DNA from: Epiperipatus broadwayi
Lineage: Eukaryota; Onychophora; Udeonychophora; Euonychophora; Peripatidae
Assembly (NCBI GenBank): GCA_028023455.1
Contig: JAQFVV010000157.1
Location: forward strand, 680,001-744,000
Reading direction: 5' to 3'
Length of the DNA stretch: 64,000 nucleotides
The notes under the pieces are model-generated. The model ran no database searches, was not told the DNA's origin, and worked only from the letters and a program-made list of their open reading frames with translations. Shown in pieces: positions 49,081 to 60,502 of this stretch (its first letter is position 1; each line of letters opens with the position of its first letter). The position numbers and the translations under genes are program-made.

Positions 49081-49747
49081 TTATGACTATTAATTTTCTA
49101 TAACCTTGTTCTTTTTATTATGGAAGATAATAAATGGTAAAGCCCATGGTAGCTATACTTTTATTTGAATACACATTGATGGTTACCAATAAATAAAAAA
49201 AAAAACAATCATGAATAACAGATCAATATGCTTTTACTATCTTTATTTAATATGATTTTTTTTTCTAAATTTATTAAAAAAAAACACAAAAGTGTACAAA
49301 ACTGGATGTAAAATACAAGTTATCATTTAAGTAATGCAAGCGTTAAAGATATTATAAATTATATTGATTTTATGACAAAGCACACACATGCATGTACATA
49401 CACATTCATATATATATATGGGTATGTGTGTAATTTTGATATAGCTCATATCTCTGTCTTAACAATTAATTATAATTGCTAACGACATCAACCAAACCGC
49501 TAAAAATAACAAATTAATAATATTACTTTATTCCCTTTTACCAATAAAGCGTCAATATTGCTTTTATTATATTGAAAGTAAGACGATTTTCGCCATATAC
49601 GTATGCTATCTTTCATTTAATTATCGGAAGTAGAAAGTAATAAATATAACTTCATTTGTTAAGTTTATTAAATAAAAATAAACTAATAAAAAGCTCTCTA
49701 ACAATAGCGATATTTTCCCTGAATACTGTATTAAGAAAAAAACTTAC

Positions 49748-49875
49748 TTCACATCAAACATAAGTTTTTCCAACATCCTAGACTGTTTTAATAACATTTG
49801 AACGCCTTTCACACGATAATACGATCTATTAAATTGTTGAGAGAGTGCTAGCCGACGAAATACATAAAACGCCAT
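49748..49875 (-). CDS. First coding exon of a probable mitochondrial protein (host gene)
   Basis: The exon starts at ATG (49875) and ends at a strong donor, GTAAGTT (49747-49741). It encodes 42 residues plus two bases (phase 2). The start MAFYVFRRLALSQQF then NRSYYRVKG is rich in Arg and hydrophobic residues with no acidic residue in the first 35. That is typical of a mitochondrial targeting sequence. The later part has VQMLLKQSRMLEKL, likely helical. I do not recognise the family. It lies head to head with the TCF25-like exon at 50159, with 283 bp between start codons. The next exon, at lower coordinates, was not found among the repeats. Confidence 0.5.
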
Positions 49876-50158
49876 TTTAAGGTTTAAGACAGCAGCAAAT
49901 GTTTACTAATACTTAGTTATAAAGCCAGTTTAAAAATTAAAATACTAGTATAATATTGATACATACTTTTTACCAAAATATTTGTATTTTATTTTTATTT
50001 ATTTATACTAATAAAAATATTTAAAATAATTATACCAAATTAAAAATAGAATTACCATTTACCACGGTACCACATTCGTGTTTTTCTGTTTAGATTTAAT
50101 GCTCATTAAATTATTCTTTTGGTTGTTATTTATCAATTAAAAAAATTATAATAAAATA
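49876..50158. promoter_or_regulatory. Putative bidirectional promoter and 5' UTRs
   Basis: This 283-bp segment separates two divergently oriented first exons. It includes both 5' untranslated regions and a short patch CCACGGTACCACATTCGTG (about 50058-50076) richer in G and C than its flanks. No TATA box at a convincing distance was identified. Head-to-head spacing of this size is common for housekeeping gene pairs in compact promoters. Confidence 0.45.
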
Positions 50159-50365
50159 ATGTCTCTTCGGGTACTAAGAAAGCTTTACGGTGATGATCGA
50201 TTAAAAAGTGATATTGATACTAACTTGCTCAAATCAAACAGCGACGAGGAAAATATTTCCGATGGATCGGAAAAATCTTTGGATACTTCTCAAACTGCAA
50301 AAAATAAAAAAGCTAGAAAAAATCGAAAACAGCATTTGGAACAATCTGATAATCCATTTGCACTG
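50159..50365 (+). CDS. TCF25: First coding exon of a TCF25/Rqc1-like ribosome quality-control factor
   Basis: The exon begins ATG with MSLRVLRKLYGDDRL, close to the TCF25/Rqc1 start pattern 'MS.R.LRKL.G'. It continues with an acidic/Ser stretch (SNSDEENISDGSEKS) and a basic run (KNKKARKNRKQ), then SDNPFAL, resembling the conserved 'N.FALL' or 'NPF.LL' block of the family. The exon probably ends at 50365 before GTAGTG, or at 50370 before GTATGC. TCF25 proteins help the ribosome-associated quality-control complex with Listerin (K48-linked ubiquitination of stalled nascent chains). Later exons with the conserved helical repeats were not found in the window. Confidence 0.5.
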
Positions 50366-52140
50366 GTAGTGTATGCTTTTAGTAGTATGAAATTTTACTA
50401 ATTTTTATTTAAAATTGATTTTAAGATGCAAAAGCTTTTAATTCCCATATGAAGTTTTATCTGTTTTTGGATTTGACCACGTGTATATGCAACATGCTGT
50501 ATGTATAATTGTGTATCTCGTAATAAAGTCAATTATATTGGTTGAAAATTTGAAGTTTGAATGCATATATTTGAATATATATGCATTTTCTTCATTACAT
50601 GGATTTAAACTTATTTTAAAAACACTTGTCATATTAATTGTCACCAAATCTAAAAGTCAGTCATTCTATATTTTTACTATAACAAAACTATTACTATGTT
50701 AATAATTCTTTATTTAATAAAATTGCTATATTTTTACTTTTTTTTTTTTTTAAAATATATATATACAAATCTATATATGTACACAATGGAATAAATTAAA
50801 CTAATTTTCTCGTAATTTATCAAAATATTTGTTGAGTTGAATAAAGTGCTTCATATAATTTAACATAATGATAGCTTGACTGACTTAAAAGATAAAGATG
50901 CCTGAATAAAAACTTCATCTTTTTATTATTTTGGTTCTCTCACATGATGCCTGAACAAGAACTATTTGATAATTTTTAATGAAGAATATGACATTTTTGC
51001 ATTATTAATTTTTTTTTCTTAACTATTGATCATAGCAATAATACTGTATGAAGACTGTGTGGGTTGAAGTATGCTTGTGCTTCTTTAATGTATTATTTAT
51101 TTATCAGAATCAATTAGTGAATTTTTTCTATTAGAATAAGATAGTTATTCTAAATCAAATTCTCAGGGGTTTTTTGCAGCTTCTTTTTTAATAAGTTTTA
51201 GTTGATAGTAACTTAGTGAGTAACTATGTTTACCAGGATTTATATTCTGGTTAAGTTTTATGATTTAATTGTTTAATATTTTCTTTTTGCTATTTTCCTG
51301 ATGGATAACTAGAAATTTATATAAAGAAAAATATGTATTAGTTTTTTTATATTTCTGTCAATCAAATTAGCTTTAGCTATTTATAATACCGGAAATTTCC
51401 ATATGGTATTTTTTAATCATTTTTTTTTCTTCCGTTTTTTTATTTTTAATAGGATGATATTTCTAGGTTTAATGTGTAATAATTTTGTCAGCAATGTAAA
51501 TTTTGTAATTCATTTTCATAATGTTAAAATATTTTTGGGCCTTCAATATTGTATAAGTTTTGAATTTTTTTAAAAAAATTTAGATATGATTTTCTTATTG
51601 TTTATAGAAATAGAATTATGTCTATTTTCCAAATTATTAAGTAATGGCTTTTTTTTTTTTTAAAGAAATCACTGTAATTTGTATATCTGTTTCATAATAT
51701 GCATTTGTTTTATGACTTTTCCAAAATTAGAATTATCTCCTGGAATAGAGGCTGATATGACAAATTTCCATGCATCATGTCTAAGCAGATATATGATTTC
51801 ACTTTTTGTGGTAGATATTAATTGATTTCTTCTGCAAAAATTTAATTTTTATTCAATACGCTACATATTGATTATTTGCCATTATTTATTTATTTTTTGC
51901 TTAGAAACATTATCCAGATTTAAAAATAAATATTTAATCATTGTTCAGAATTTTAAATTAAAATCATTATTTTTAATATGTGTTCTAATAAGGAATCATC
52001 TCATATTTGCTAATCTATTTTTAATTCTAAGATATTATGTGACTACTAACATGAATTTGTCTTTGTGATAGAATTAGTAGAATCAATTTGCACTGAATTT
52101 TATGTCAAAATAAATTTGTAATGATAAATTAGCTAAAGTT
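50366..52140. other. Probable first intron of the TCF25-like gene, left part
   Basis: The sequence is AT-rich with long T runs and no reading frame beyond 73 codons of low complexity. No conserved TCF25 block was recognised on the plus strand. The Penelope-like element begins at its right border. Confidence 0.4.
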
Positions 52141-52229
52141 TATTAAAAATAATATAAAATAACAATTCGTGTCAATTGTTAATACAGAGTTTAATATAAA
52201 TAAATAAAAACAAATAATATTTCCAAGTG

Positions 52230-52258
52230 CTTTCAACTCTTACGAGTCCTTATCAAGG
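52230..52258 (-). ncRNA. Hammerhead-like hairpin in the left Penelope arm
   Basis: This is the inverted copy of the hairpin at 54799-54836. It has GGACTC-GTAA-GAGTT followed by GAAAG on the minus strand. The box upstream (TTGATAAG) departs from CTGANGA. Confidence 0.4.
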
Positions 52259-52303
52259 CAGTGTAAACAATTCTATTTTCTCCTAGGTGATGAATCTAAC
52301 ATT

Positions 52304-52774
52304 TCATTGTATTGGCCAGGAACAACTAATCGGAAAGCTGGTTAATTTTGAATTCATAGCACAAGATGAATTTTGTGTAATATATGATTCTTTAATCTTG
52401 CGTTTTTTATCATGTGTTTCATTCATTAATATTGTAAAATCCTTTGGACTACATATATGGCCTGTATTATTTTGGTGAACATAAAAAGCTGAATAAACTG
52501 TATCATCTTCTCTTGCTCTATTATAAGTATATTTATGTTGTTGAAGGCGATATTTAATATTTGTTTTGGTTTCTCCAACATATATTGCCCTACAATTTAT
52601 TTGTGGGCATCTAATAGAGTATACAACACTGCTTTTATCCTCCTTATTTATTATTTCCTTAGAATTATTTATTAACCTATTAAGGTTAGGTGGAGTTCTC
52701 CATGCTAATCGAAAATCTTGACTTAAAACTTTTATTATATTTTTATTAATATTGGGAATAAAAGCTAATGACAT
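52304..52774 (-). pseudogene. Inverted, truncated copy of the Penelope ORF C terminus
   Basis: The 156 residues match residues 413-568 of the plus-strand ORF almost exactly (differences such as CRAIYVG against CSAIYVG and ITQNSS against IIQNSS). It contains the GIY-YIG endonuclease domain but no reverse transcriptase, so it is not an independent gene. Confidence 0.8.
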
Positions 52775-52786
52775 CCATGGTGTATT

Positions 52787-54754
52787 ATTCTGGATAACAT
52801 AAGTGATATTTTATCTAAATATGAAATTCCGGATAACATAAGTGAAATTTTATCTAAATATGAAATTCCGGATAACATAAGTGAAATTTTATCATTTGGG
52901 CCTAGATATGTATATAGTTCATGGAAAAATGCAAAGGCTGAAGTAATTGCAGATGTGGAAGCAGCATAAGCAGCATACAACGGTATTATTACTAAAGAAA
53001 ATGTTATTAAAGTTATTTCTCCGAAAATTAATGCATTATCTAATAAATTGAATTATAGTAAACAGCAGGCTTTGAAAGATGTTAAATTATTTTTAAATAA
53101 TAACCAGCTGATTTGTTCTAAGGAAGATAAATCACATAGATTTGTATTAATGGATAAAGATACATATGAAATTAAACTTAAACAACAAATAGAGAAATTG
53201 AATTTTATTAGAATTAAAAATTATAATATAAAGGCTATGAAAGATAAGTTTGTTTCAAAGATTTTAAGAGCACGTGGTAAAATGTTTCTTACTAATAAAG
53301 AATATAGGGAAGTTTATCCATCAGCAACTTTTATTCCGCAAATGTTTGCGAATGTAAAAACACATAAGCTTAATGCTCCTTTAAGATTAATGATGGATTT
53401 TACAAGGGCATATTATCAAAAGCTAGCAAAAATTTTAGTTAAGTGGATTTTAGATTTTGTTGGGTTTGGAAAATATACATTAAAATCGTCATTTGATTGT
53501 GTTACTATACTTAATAAAACAGCTATAATTAAGGAGTATGAGTTTGTTTCATTGGATGTGGTGGAATTATATGGATCAGTGGATCGATCTGCATCTATTA
53601 CAATTTTGAGAGATAAATTGTGTGCTAAAGAAATGCCACAGGATAAAATATCTTTCATTATAGATGTTTTAATTTGGATAAGCAATGATATTGTTGCAGC
53701 ACATGGTAGTAACTTATATAGAATGGAAAAAGGATGGCCAATGGGTTTGGCTGTAAGTGGATTATTAAGTAATTTGTTTGTAGATAATATAGAACAGCGA
53801 ATTGTGCATCCCATATTAGTAAGAAATGAGAACACATTATATTGTAGATATGTGGATGATGTTTTGATATATGGGCTACCAGACATTATAAAGCAAATTT
53901 TTGATAGTTTGCAGAACCAAGATGGTTTAGTTTGGACAATAGAAAGAGAAGACAATTCTAGTATTAAATACCTAGATTTGCAAATATCAAGGGTAGATGA
54001 TAAATTAGTATATAAAATGGTTGTAAAACATATAGATAATAGAGGTTACATTCATCCAACATCTAATGTTCCTTTAGTACACAAATTAGCTGGTTTTAGA
54101 GCTTTTTTAACACGTAATCAACGACTGTGTTCAAATGAAATGTTTATGAAAGATAATATAAAATGTTATATGCAAGATTTAATACAAGTGGGTTATAATA
54201 AACAAATGCTATTATCTACTGTATTGAAGCATTATAAACAACGTCATAATAGTGACCATATAAATATGAATAATAAACCATGGATGTCATTAGCTTTTAT
54301 TCCCAATATTAATAAAAATATAATAAAAGTTTTAAGTCAAGATTTTCGATTAGCATGGAGAACTCCACCTAACCTTAATAGGTTAATAAATAATTCTAAG
54401 GAAATAATAAATAAGGAGGATAAAAGCAGTGTTGTATACTCTATTAGATGCCCACAAATAAATTGTAGTGCAATATATGTTGGAGAAACCAAAACAAATA
54501 TTAAATATCGCCTTCAACAACATAAATATACTTATAATAGAGCAAGAGAAGATGATACAGTTTATTCAGCTTTTTATGTTCACCAAAATAATACAGGCCA
54601 TATATGTAGTCCAAAGGATTTTACAATATTAATGAATGAAACACATGATAAAAAACGCAAGATTAAAGAATCATATATTATACAAAATTCATCTTGTGCT
54701 ATGAATTCAAAATTAACCAGCTTTCCGATTAGTTGTTCCTGGCCAATACAATGA
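52787..54754 (+). pseudogene. Penelope-like reverse transcriptase with GIY-YIG endonuclease (one stop)
   Basis: The longest open part (53048-54754) gives 568 residues; the same frame extends upstream to about 52787, interrupted only by TAA at 52967-52969. RT region (about residues 95-330): motif A FVSLDVVELYGSV with Asp170; motif B GWPMGLAVSGLLSN (230-242), where PMGS is expected and L replaces S; motif C YCRYVDDVLIYG with the catalytic YVDD at 268-271 intact. C-terminal GIY-YIG endonuclease (about 461-556): VVYSIRCPQINC, AIYVGETKTN, YRLQQHK, with the Cys pair before YVGET typical of the family. This protein copies RNA into DNA at a nick. The stop and motif B change suggest it is probably inactive. 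Confidence 0.85.
52790..52895 (+). repeat. 39-bp tandem repeat at the start of the Penelope ORF
   Basis: The block GATAACATAAGTGAAATTTT then ATCTAAATATGAAATTCCG occurs about two and a half times. It keeps the reading frame and encodes DNISEILSKYEIP repeats, followed by LSFGPRYVY, a Penelope N-terminal signature (LS-GP). Confidence 0.75.
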
Positions 54755-54798
54755 AATGTTAGATTCATCACCTAGGAGAAAATAGAATTGTTTACACT

Positions 54799-54836
54799 GC
54801 CTTGATAAGGACTCGTAAGAGTTGAAAGCGCTTGGA
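54799..54836 (+). ncRNA. Hammerhead-like hairpin in the right Penelope arm
   Basis: CTTGATAAGGACTCGTAAGAG then TTGAAAGCGCTTGG resembles a hammerhead: a CTGANGA-like box, a stem II hairpin (GGACTC/GAGTT around GTAA, 54809-54823) and GAAA (54824-54827). Penelope-like elements are known to carry hammerheads in their terminal repeats. Here the first box is altered (TTGATAAG), so the motif is likely degenerate. Confidence 0.45.
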
Positions 54837-54914
54837 AATATTATTTGTTTTTATTTATTTATATTAAACTCTGTATTAACAATTGACACGAATTGTTATT
54901 TTATATTATTTTTA

Positions 54915-56171
54915 TATTATATACAGAAGTATTATTTATTTATTTCTAAAGTTTATTAGTGAATGATATAGAGTTTTAGGTTAAGATCTGATTCAAACTA
55001 GACTTTAAATATGTTCATCTACTACACACCCTTATCCAGATTGAACTTCCTGATTTAAAAGAGAATAAAATTCATATGCATATACATGGATATATATGTT
55101 ATTAGTACATACACTTATTAAGAAAATCTGAACTAAATTACATACATTAATATTTATGTCATTTACAAAAAAAAAGTATGTGTTTTGAAATTTTAGTTTG
55201 TTAATCAAGAAGTAAAAAATAAAAAAAAACATAATATTTAAAATTTTCCTTTTGCATTTACTTTATATTACATCCATACATCTTTCTAACTTTTAATCCT
55301 TTATTTACCATATATATAACTCATAATAAAATTTTATTGTTCATGAAAGTTATACTAAAACTAATAATGATCTGTTTATATCTTTTATACCATTGAAATT
55401 TTCATTCAGAAACACTTTTATATGTTCTCTTTTAATGCCAGATACATTTTTCCACACGCACATATACTCTATCAGGAATACACTTTTCTTTTTATTTATC
55501 TATTGACTCTGACTTAATCTTGTCCAACTATTATGACAGCCACACATAAATATTTTATTTTTCTTATTAGATATAAGTACTTTGGACTGGCTTGGATATA
55601 TAGAAAGACAAGTAAAGAAGAGAGTGGAAGCGCTTGAGAAATTTGCACTATCTCAATTTAATTTTCAATACCGTCTGCACTTTGTAAAAATTTTATTTAA
55701 ATTACGTATTAAACTAATATGGTGTTTTCCTTGAGTTCATTTACCATTTTTTTTCTTTCATTTTTCCAATATTTCATTCTAATATAATGACTCTAAGATA
55801 TTTTCTGAAAACTATTAAATTGTTGATTTCACCGGTAGAGACAACTTTTTTTTACTCCTGCATTTTAACAAAAACTTTATAATAAATATAATTTTAAATT
55901 CTTAAGTAGATCATAATCAATTACTTTTTAAATAATAAGAGTATTTTAAATAATTTAAGCAACTTTTAGAAACAAACCAAGTTACTTTATCCTCCATTCT
56001 GTAATTTTTTTTATATATCTTAATTTTTCCTTTGATTTTTTCTCCCTTAAAAACATCATCTGCTAGCTGTTAATTTATTCCAAATTGCGCTCTTGCATTG
56101 GTCAATTCTTCTACTCACTTGTTACATGTAGTTTAACTATTTTTAAAACAAACATCTCTTTAAAATATTTA
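54915..56171. other. AT-rich non-coding block
   Basis: A plus-strand patch at 55572-55733 stays open and reads DISTLDWLGYIERQVKKR then VEALEKFALSQFNFQYRL. 'WLGYIER' recalls the C-terminal end of RTE-type Pol ('WLGHIERM'), so a retroelement scrap is possible. No other feature is recognised. Confidence 0.35.
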
Positions 56172-56661
56172 GGTACTGTTTTATTAGTTGGTGTCAGCGA
56201 CTTGATGGCGTTTTTTATATGCAAAAACACATAAATATGCCATTTACGTGACCACCGGCCTTATTTATATGCAAAAGCACAGAAAGAGGCCGTTTTGATG
56301 CCATTCTGATAGCCTGCCTGCTGCTTTGTGTTATGTACTTTATCCCAATGCCCAAAGTTCTCTACAGTATTGTGTGAGGGTGTATGGACTTCAGCCTGCC
56401 ACAATTCTTCAAATATGCATGTCAATGTAATTAGTTTACAAGTCATTTGAAATACTATTACCTCCTAACAATTATAAAACCATCGCCCCACTTCCCTACT
56501 TAATGTGCAACCTTCAAAAATTTCAGAAAGAATATGTCCAAGCAAGATTTGGACCAGCTCATGTGAAAAGTCACATTTGCACAAGAACACATCCGTGATA
56601 AATAAAATGGCTGAATTGAATTGTGGCAACTGTTATCCACGGAAGCCAGTGCGGTTGTATT

Positions 56662-56874
56662 TTGGAGGTGGATGAGACTTTTTTTAGCCGGAGGAAAAAC
56701 CATTAGGGCAGAATGCTTTCTCAGTAGTGGATCTTCGAAGGACTGTGCCTGGAGACAGGTGAATGCTTTGCCACAGCTGTTCTGTTGGGCTCTGCGATCA
56801 GCCTTATGCAAGCCATACACAACACTGTGAAGCCTGGCTCGAGTATCTACATAGACTGCTGGAAGGAATACTAA
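56662..56874 (+). pseudogene. Merlin/ISXO2-like transposase DDE domain, broken
   Basis: The frame from 56662 reads LEVDETFFSRRKNH, stop, GRMLSQ, stop, WIFEGLCLETGECFATAV, then NTVKPGSSIYIDCWKEY and a stop. This is the core of the ISXO2-like (DDE_Tnp_IS1595) fold: 'EVDET.F..RK.NRGR......WVFGG.....G..F...V', then 'PG..I..D.W..Y'. The first Asp is at 56671 and the second at 56854. Two in-frame stops and the hAT inserted just downstream destroy the third catalytic region. The enzyme would have cut and pasted Merlin elements. The fragment is inactive. Confidence 0.75.
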
Positions 56875-56930
56875 ACCTCTGAGCTGGAGGCTGCAGGCTT
56901 CCAGCACATGACCATCAGATGTGTTTTGGG

Positions 56931-59900
56931 CAGTGATGATATCCAACCGGTTCACGCGAACCGGTTCTTAAAATAAAAAAAAATTAGAGAACCGGTAATT
57001 AAATTATCCGAAAATAAATTTTATTATTTTTATCCTAAAAAAAAGTTGAATTAACAAATTAAACAATAATCTAGAACATTATTTGTATTTTTTTTTTTTT
57101 GTTATATCTAATGTAGCAATGATTCTTTTTGAATTTATTAGGTTCAAAATGATTTTACCAGAATAATTCGACTATACGACATTCCACTTGGAACGTGTGA
57201 TATGTGCGGAGAAATTTGAGTGATTAAGAATTATTCTGCAAATAATAATTCACAACAGTTTTGTTTTAAATAATTAAATCCATTGTTTATCGCATTCAAA
57301 TTAGTTTCTTTAAAAGTATACAAATAAAAAGTGTTATTTTATTACTGATAAATGAATCTATATTTAATTTTTACGCAAGGTAAAAAAGAAATTAATTAAC
57401 TATTAGTTTACTTACATTTAACAGAGGCGTTATTAAAATTAAAAATTAGAAATAAATTCAGCACAAATGTATTTATGTATTTGATGAAATTTACTCTTGC
57501 TGAAATTATTTTACTTTAAAGATAAAATAACTTCATTCAAAAGAACATATCATTGTGAAAATAAATAGTAACATAAAACCATTGTTCCCGTGATTTTGTT
57601 ATGCCAATGTTGTTTTAAATATTTATTTAACTTTTATTTTTTATTTAAATATTTTATTTCTTCACTTACATATTTATCATGCAGGATTTGTTTTTATTTG
57701 ATTAGTAAATTTAATGGATGACCATCTGTAATAAGTTTATAGTACATTATTTTCATTTAGTTTGCTATATCTGGTATAACAGTGTGTCTTTTTTTATCAA
57801 TGAGTTCAACATATTTTTTTCTAGAATAACTTGGCAAGAAGATGGTTCATCAAATGGCATGACTCGTTTTCAAATATTCCCCCCCCTCCTTTTTTTTAAA
57901 AAATTTTTACTATTTTATTTAAGTTTTATGATCTGTTACCACTCATTTGTATTAAAAATCAATTAATTAGATGCTTTTTTTTTCTAAGGCCAATGTAACA
58001 TGAAAATATAATAAAAATAAACCCTTCACAAGAAATGAAACGAAAATACCAAACAATATTGGATTTCTTCATAAAAGATCCAAAAACTGATACAGAATCG
58101 AAAAGGATAGTAAAGGATGATATTTTGAATCAAGTTTTGTTTTCTGTTTCTTCTGATATAACAGAAAATTATGTTGACAACACAAATAAGCTGTCCAGTT
58201 GCAAAAGTACATAAGATGCATATAAAATAAATGTAGATAGTGACCTTCCTGACTGCTGGAATATGAAATAAGCCAATGAATTCAAAGAAAAATATTGTGG
58301 TTTACTTATTATTGGGAAAAAGCTTGAGTGTGATATCTATACCAAAATCGAGTCAATAAAAGTAAAGTCAGCTCATGTGTCAAAAGATTGGAGAAGATGT
58401 AATATTGTTCCAAGTGGCAAAAATAAAATGATTCAACAAGCCTCTCTTCAAAAAAAAATAAAGGAACACTTTTCATCAAAGTGTGTTGCAATTAAAAGAA
58501 AGTGCAAAAAATGCAATTTCCAAATCTATAGACAAAGCTCATGAAAAGTTTATGAGCTCCATTTGTAAAATTTTCAATATGGTTTGCACTTTAGCAAAAC
58601 TAAACTGACAATTTTCTGATATTGAACATTTGAGAGAATTACAAAAAAAGAATGGGTTAGCTATGGAGTGGGACTCCATTCTCGATTTGCGGCTGTCAAA
58701 ATTGTTGAACATATTGCAAAATACATTAAAAATAAAGTGTTTAGAAAAATAATAGATCAGAATTTAAAGACATGTTATAATTAATGAGGTATCAACAATA
58801 TCATACAAGGCAGTCCTTATCATTTTTATTAAGGTTGAAGATATAGATTTTTTACCAACGATTTTTGTAGATTTAATGGAATTACAAAACAAAGATGCTG
58901 AAACCATTTACACTGCTCTACTACAAAGTCTGCATTTAGTAGGATTTGATAATCCATACTTAAAGAATAATTTGATTGGATTTTGTTCAGATGGAGCAAG
59001 TATGATCCTGGAATGGTAGTCAGGAGTGAATGTTAAAATAAAAAATCACTATCCTGAGTTTATTATTTGCCATTTTTTGAGTCATCGCCTTCAGCTTCTG
59101 CTGGAGGATTCTACCAAAGACATAAAGCAAATGAATCACTTTAAAGCATTTATTGATGAAATATACAAAATCTTCCATCAGTTTAATAAAAACAAATGGC
59201 ACTGAATAAAATTTCAACCAATTTGGGAATTGAAATTCTAAAAATTGGTAGAGTTTTTGACCCAAGATGGGCAGCATGCAGTCAAAGATCAGCAGTTGCA
59301 ACATGGCGAGCCTATCCAACACTGTATTATTTTTTTTCTACTAATAAGAAATTTTCTGGAATGGCTAAACATCTTGCCAACAAATATTTTATGAGAGAAC
59401 TGGCTTTAATAATCGATATACTAGAAGAAATGTCTTTGTTGGCAGATGCTCTTCAAGGAAGAATTGTAAATATATTGCATACTGAACAATTGATTAAGAG
59501 AACAATTAAATCATTTGATTATCAGAGAGATGAGTGGTACTTACAAAAAATAATAAATGAAACTAGCTCTTCTAAGGAATTCCTGCATATTAATTTTGTT
59601 GAAGACAACAAATGTGTGAGTCTTCCCCATCAAAAAGTACTGAATGTAGTGACAACAAATATGACATTAAGATTAATGGATTGTAATAGCATAAGTAGTG
59701 ATATTCAAGATAGAAATCATAAAATTCATCAATTACTTAAAATTGTGAATTCAGATGCTTGGAATCTGAAAGAAGTTATAGTTCCCTGGAAAAAATTTGA
59801 AGAGAAATTACCAGATTTTTACAAAGTATTTCCTCATGAGATTTCAGTTAATTATTTCCATGATTATGTTGAAAATGTTATGAAAAATCACCAGAAACAT

Positions 59901-60502
59901 GTTGTACCTGAAACTATCCAAAGAGTTAAAAATATAATTAAAACCATTGTTGTGAATTCCGCAGAGGCTGAATGAAGGTTTTATGTGATGAACGCAATTT
60001 ATTCAGATAAAAGAAATCATCTTGAATTGAAAAATGTGGCAAATCTTCTAGTAATAAATTAAATAGGTCTTCCATTAGATTGTTGGGACTGCAGTGACTT
60101 AGTTCAAGTATGGCTAAGAAATCACAACACAGCTGATGATGCTAAAGTCAAAAAGCATCATTGACCTGAAGAGACGTGATGCAAATAGAATGTCAATATG
60201 GAAATATCTTACCAAATAAATAAGTTTTGTTCCAATTATAAAAATGGTTTAATTCTTTTTCATTCCATAAATGAGATTGCAAAGTACATCATAGTGTGCA
60301 TGTGCACTGTTGCACTTTTTTGTGTATGGGGGGGGGGGGGGGTCATGCAAAATTTTTGAGAAATCGCCAAAAACATTTAGCTATGAAACCAAGAAGTGAT
60401 TTGCTTCCATGGCTTAGAAAGCAGGAAAATAAACAGAATAGGTTCTTAAATACAACCTACCTTTAGAGAACCGGTTCTTGGAAATTTGGGATATCATCAC
60501 TG
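56931..60502 (+). mobile_element. hAT transposon (KIAA1586-like) nested in the Merlin
   Basis: The element begins CAGTGATGATATCC at 56931 and ends GGATATCATCACTG at 60502. Flanks are GTTTTGGG (56923-56930) and GTTTCGGG (60503-60510), an 8-bp target duplication with one difference. Subterminal GAACCGGTTCTT blocks occur near both ends (56958 and 60466). The interior carries a KIAA1586-like hAT transposase on the plus strand. It inserted after the Merlin, because it splits Merlin sequence. A run of 15 G at 60328-60342 lies inside. Confidence 0.85.
58035..60235 (+). pseudogene. hAT transposase, KIAA1586/ZNF862-like family, decayed
   Basis: The start MKRKYQTILDFFIKDP (58035) is a typical N terminus. 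A middle patch at about 58850-59190 reads VDLMELQNKDAETIYTALL, then FCSDGASMILEW, then ICHFLSHRLQL and KDIKQMNHFKAFIDEI: the DDE/RNase-H core with 'SDGA' and the 'H..SHRL' block. The longest open frame (59196-59975) continues with FDPRWAACSQRSAVATWRAY and a helical insertion. It ends in VNSAEAE, stop, RFYVMN, where the family has the dimerisation motif 'NSAEAERGFS.MN'. A KNVANLL then DD-K tail follows. Several frameshifts and stops show it is dead. KIAA1586 is a domesticated vertebrate relative. Confidence 0.8.

Larger units (their letters stand above)
52145..54914 (+). mobile_element. Penelope-like retroelement with inverted 3' partial copy
   Basis: A full-length ORF region on the plus strand (about 52787-54754) is preceded by an inverted copy of its own 3' end. 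The left arm 52145-52786 is the reverse complement of about 54268-54914 with only scattered differences. This includes the last 156 codons (minus-strand frame 52774-52304) and the 3' untranslated part. Penelope-like elements characteristically insert as complex units with tandem or inverted partial copies. Both arms contain a hammerhead-like hairpin. The near identity of the arms suggests a fairly recent event. Confidence 0.85.

Noticed and set aside
53416-53955. 179-codon minus-strand frame inside the Penelope ORF
   Set aside because: Antisense shadow of the RT; no independent motif.
55572-55733. Open patch with WLGYIER
   Set aside because: Too short to separate a retroelement scrap from chance; left as a note in the spacer entry.
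56500-56955. 151-codon minus-strand frame at the Merlin/hAT junction
   Set aside because: The plus strand encodes the recognisable DDE domain, and this frame crosses the hAT boundary.
60328-60342. Run of 15 G as a possible G-quadruplex or regulatory site
   Set aside because: It lies in a dead hAT element; a homopolymer run is more likely slippage or assembly noise.
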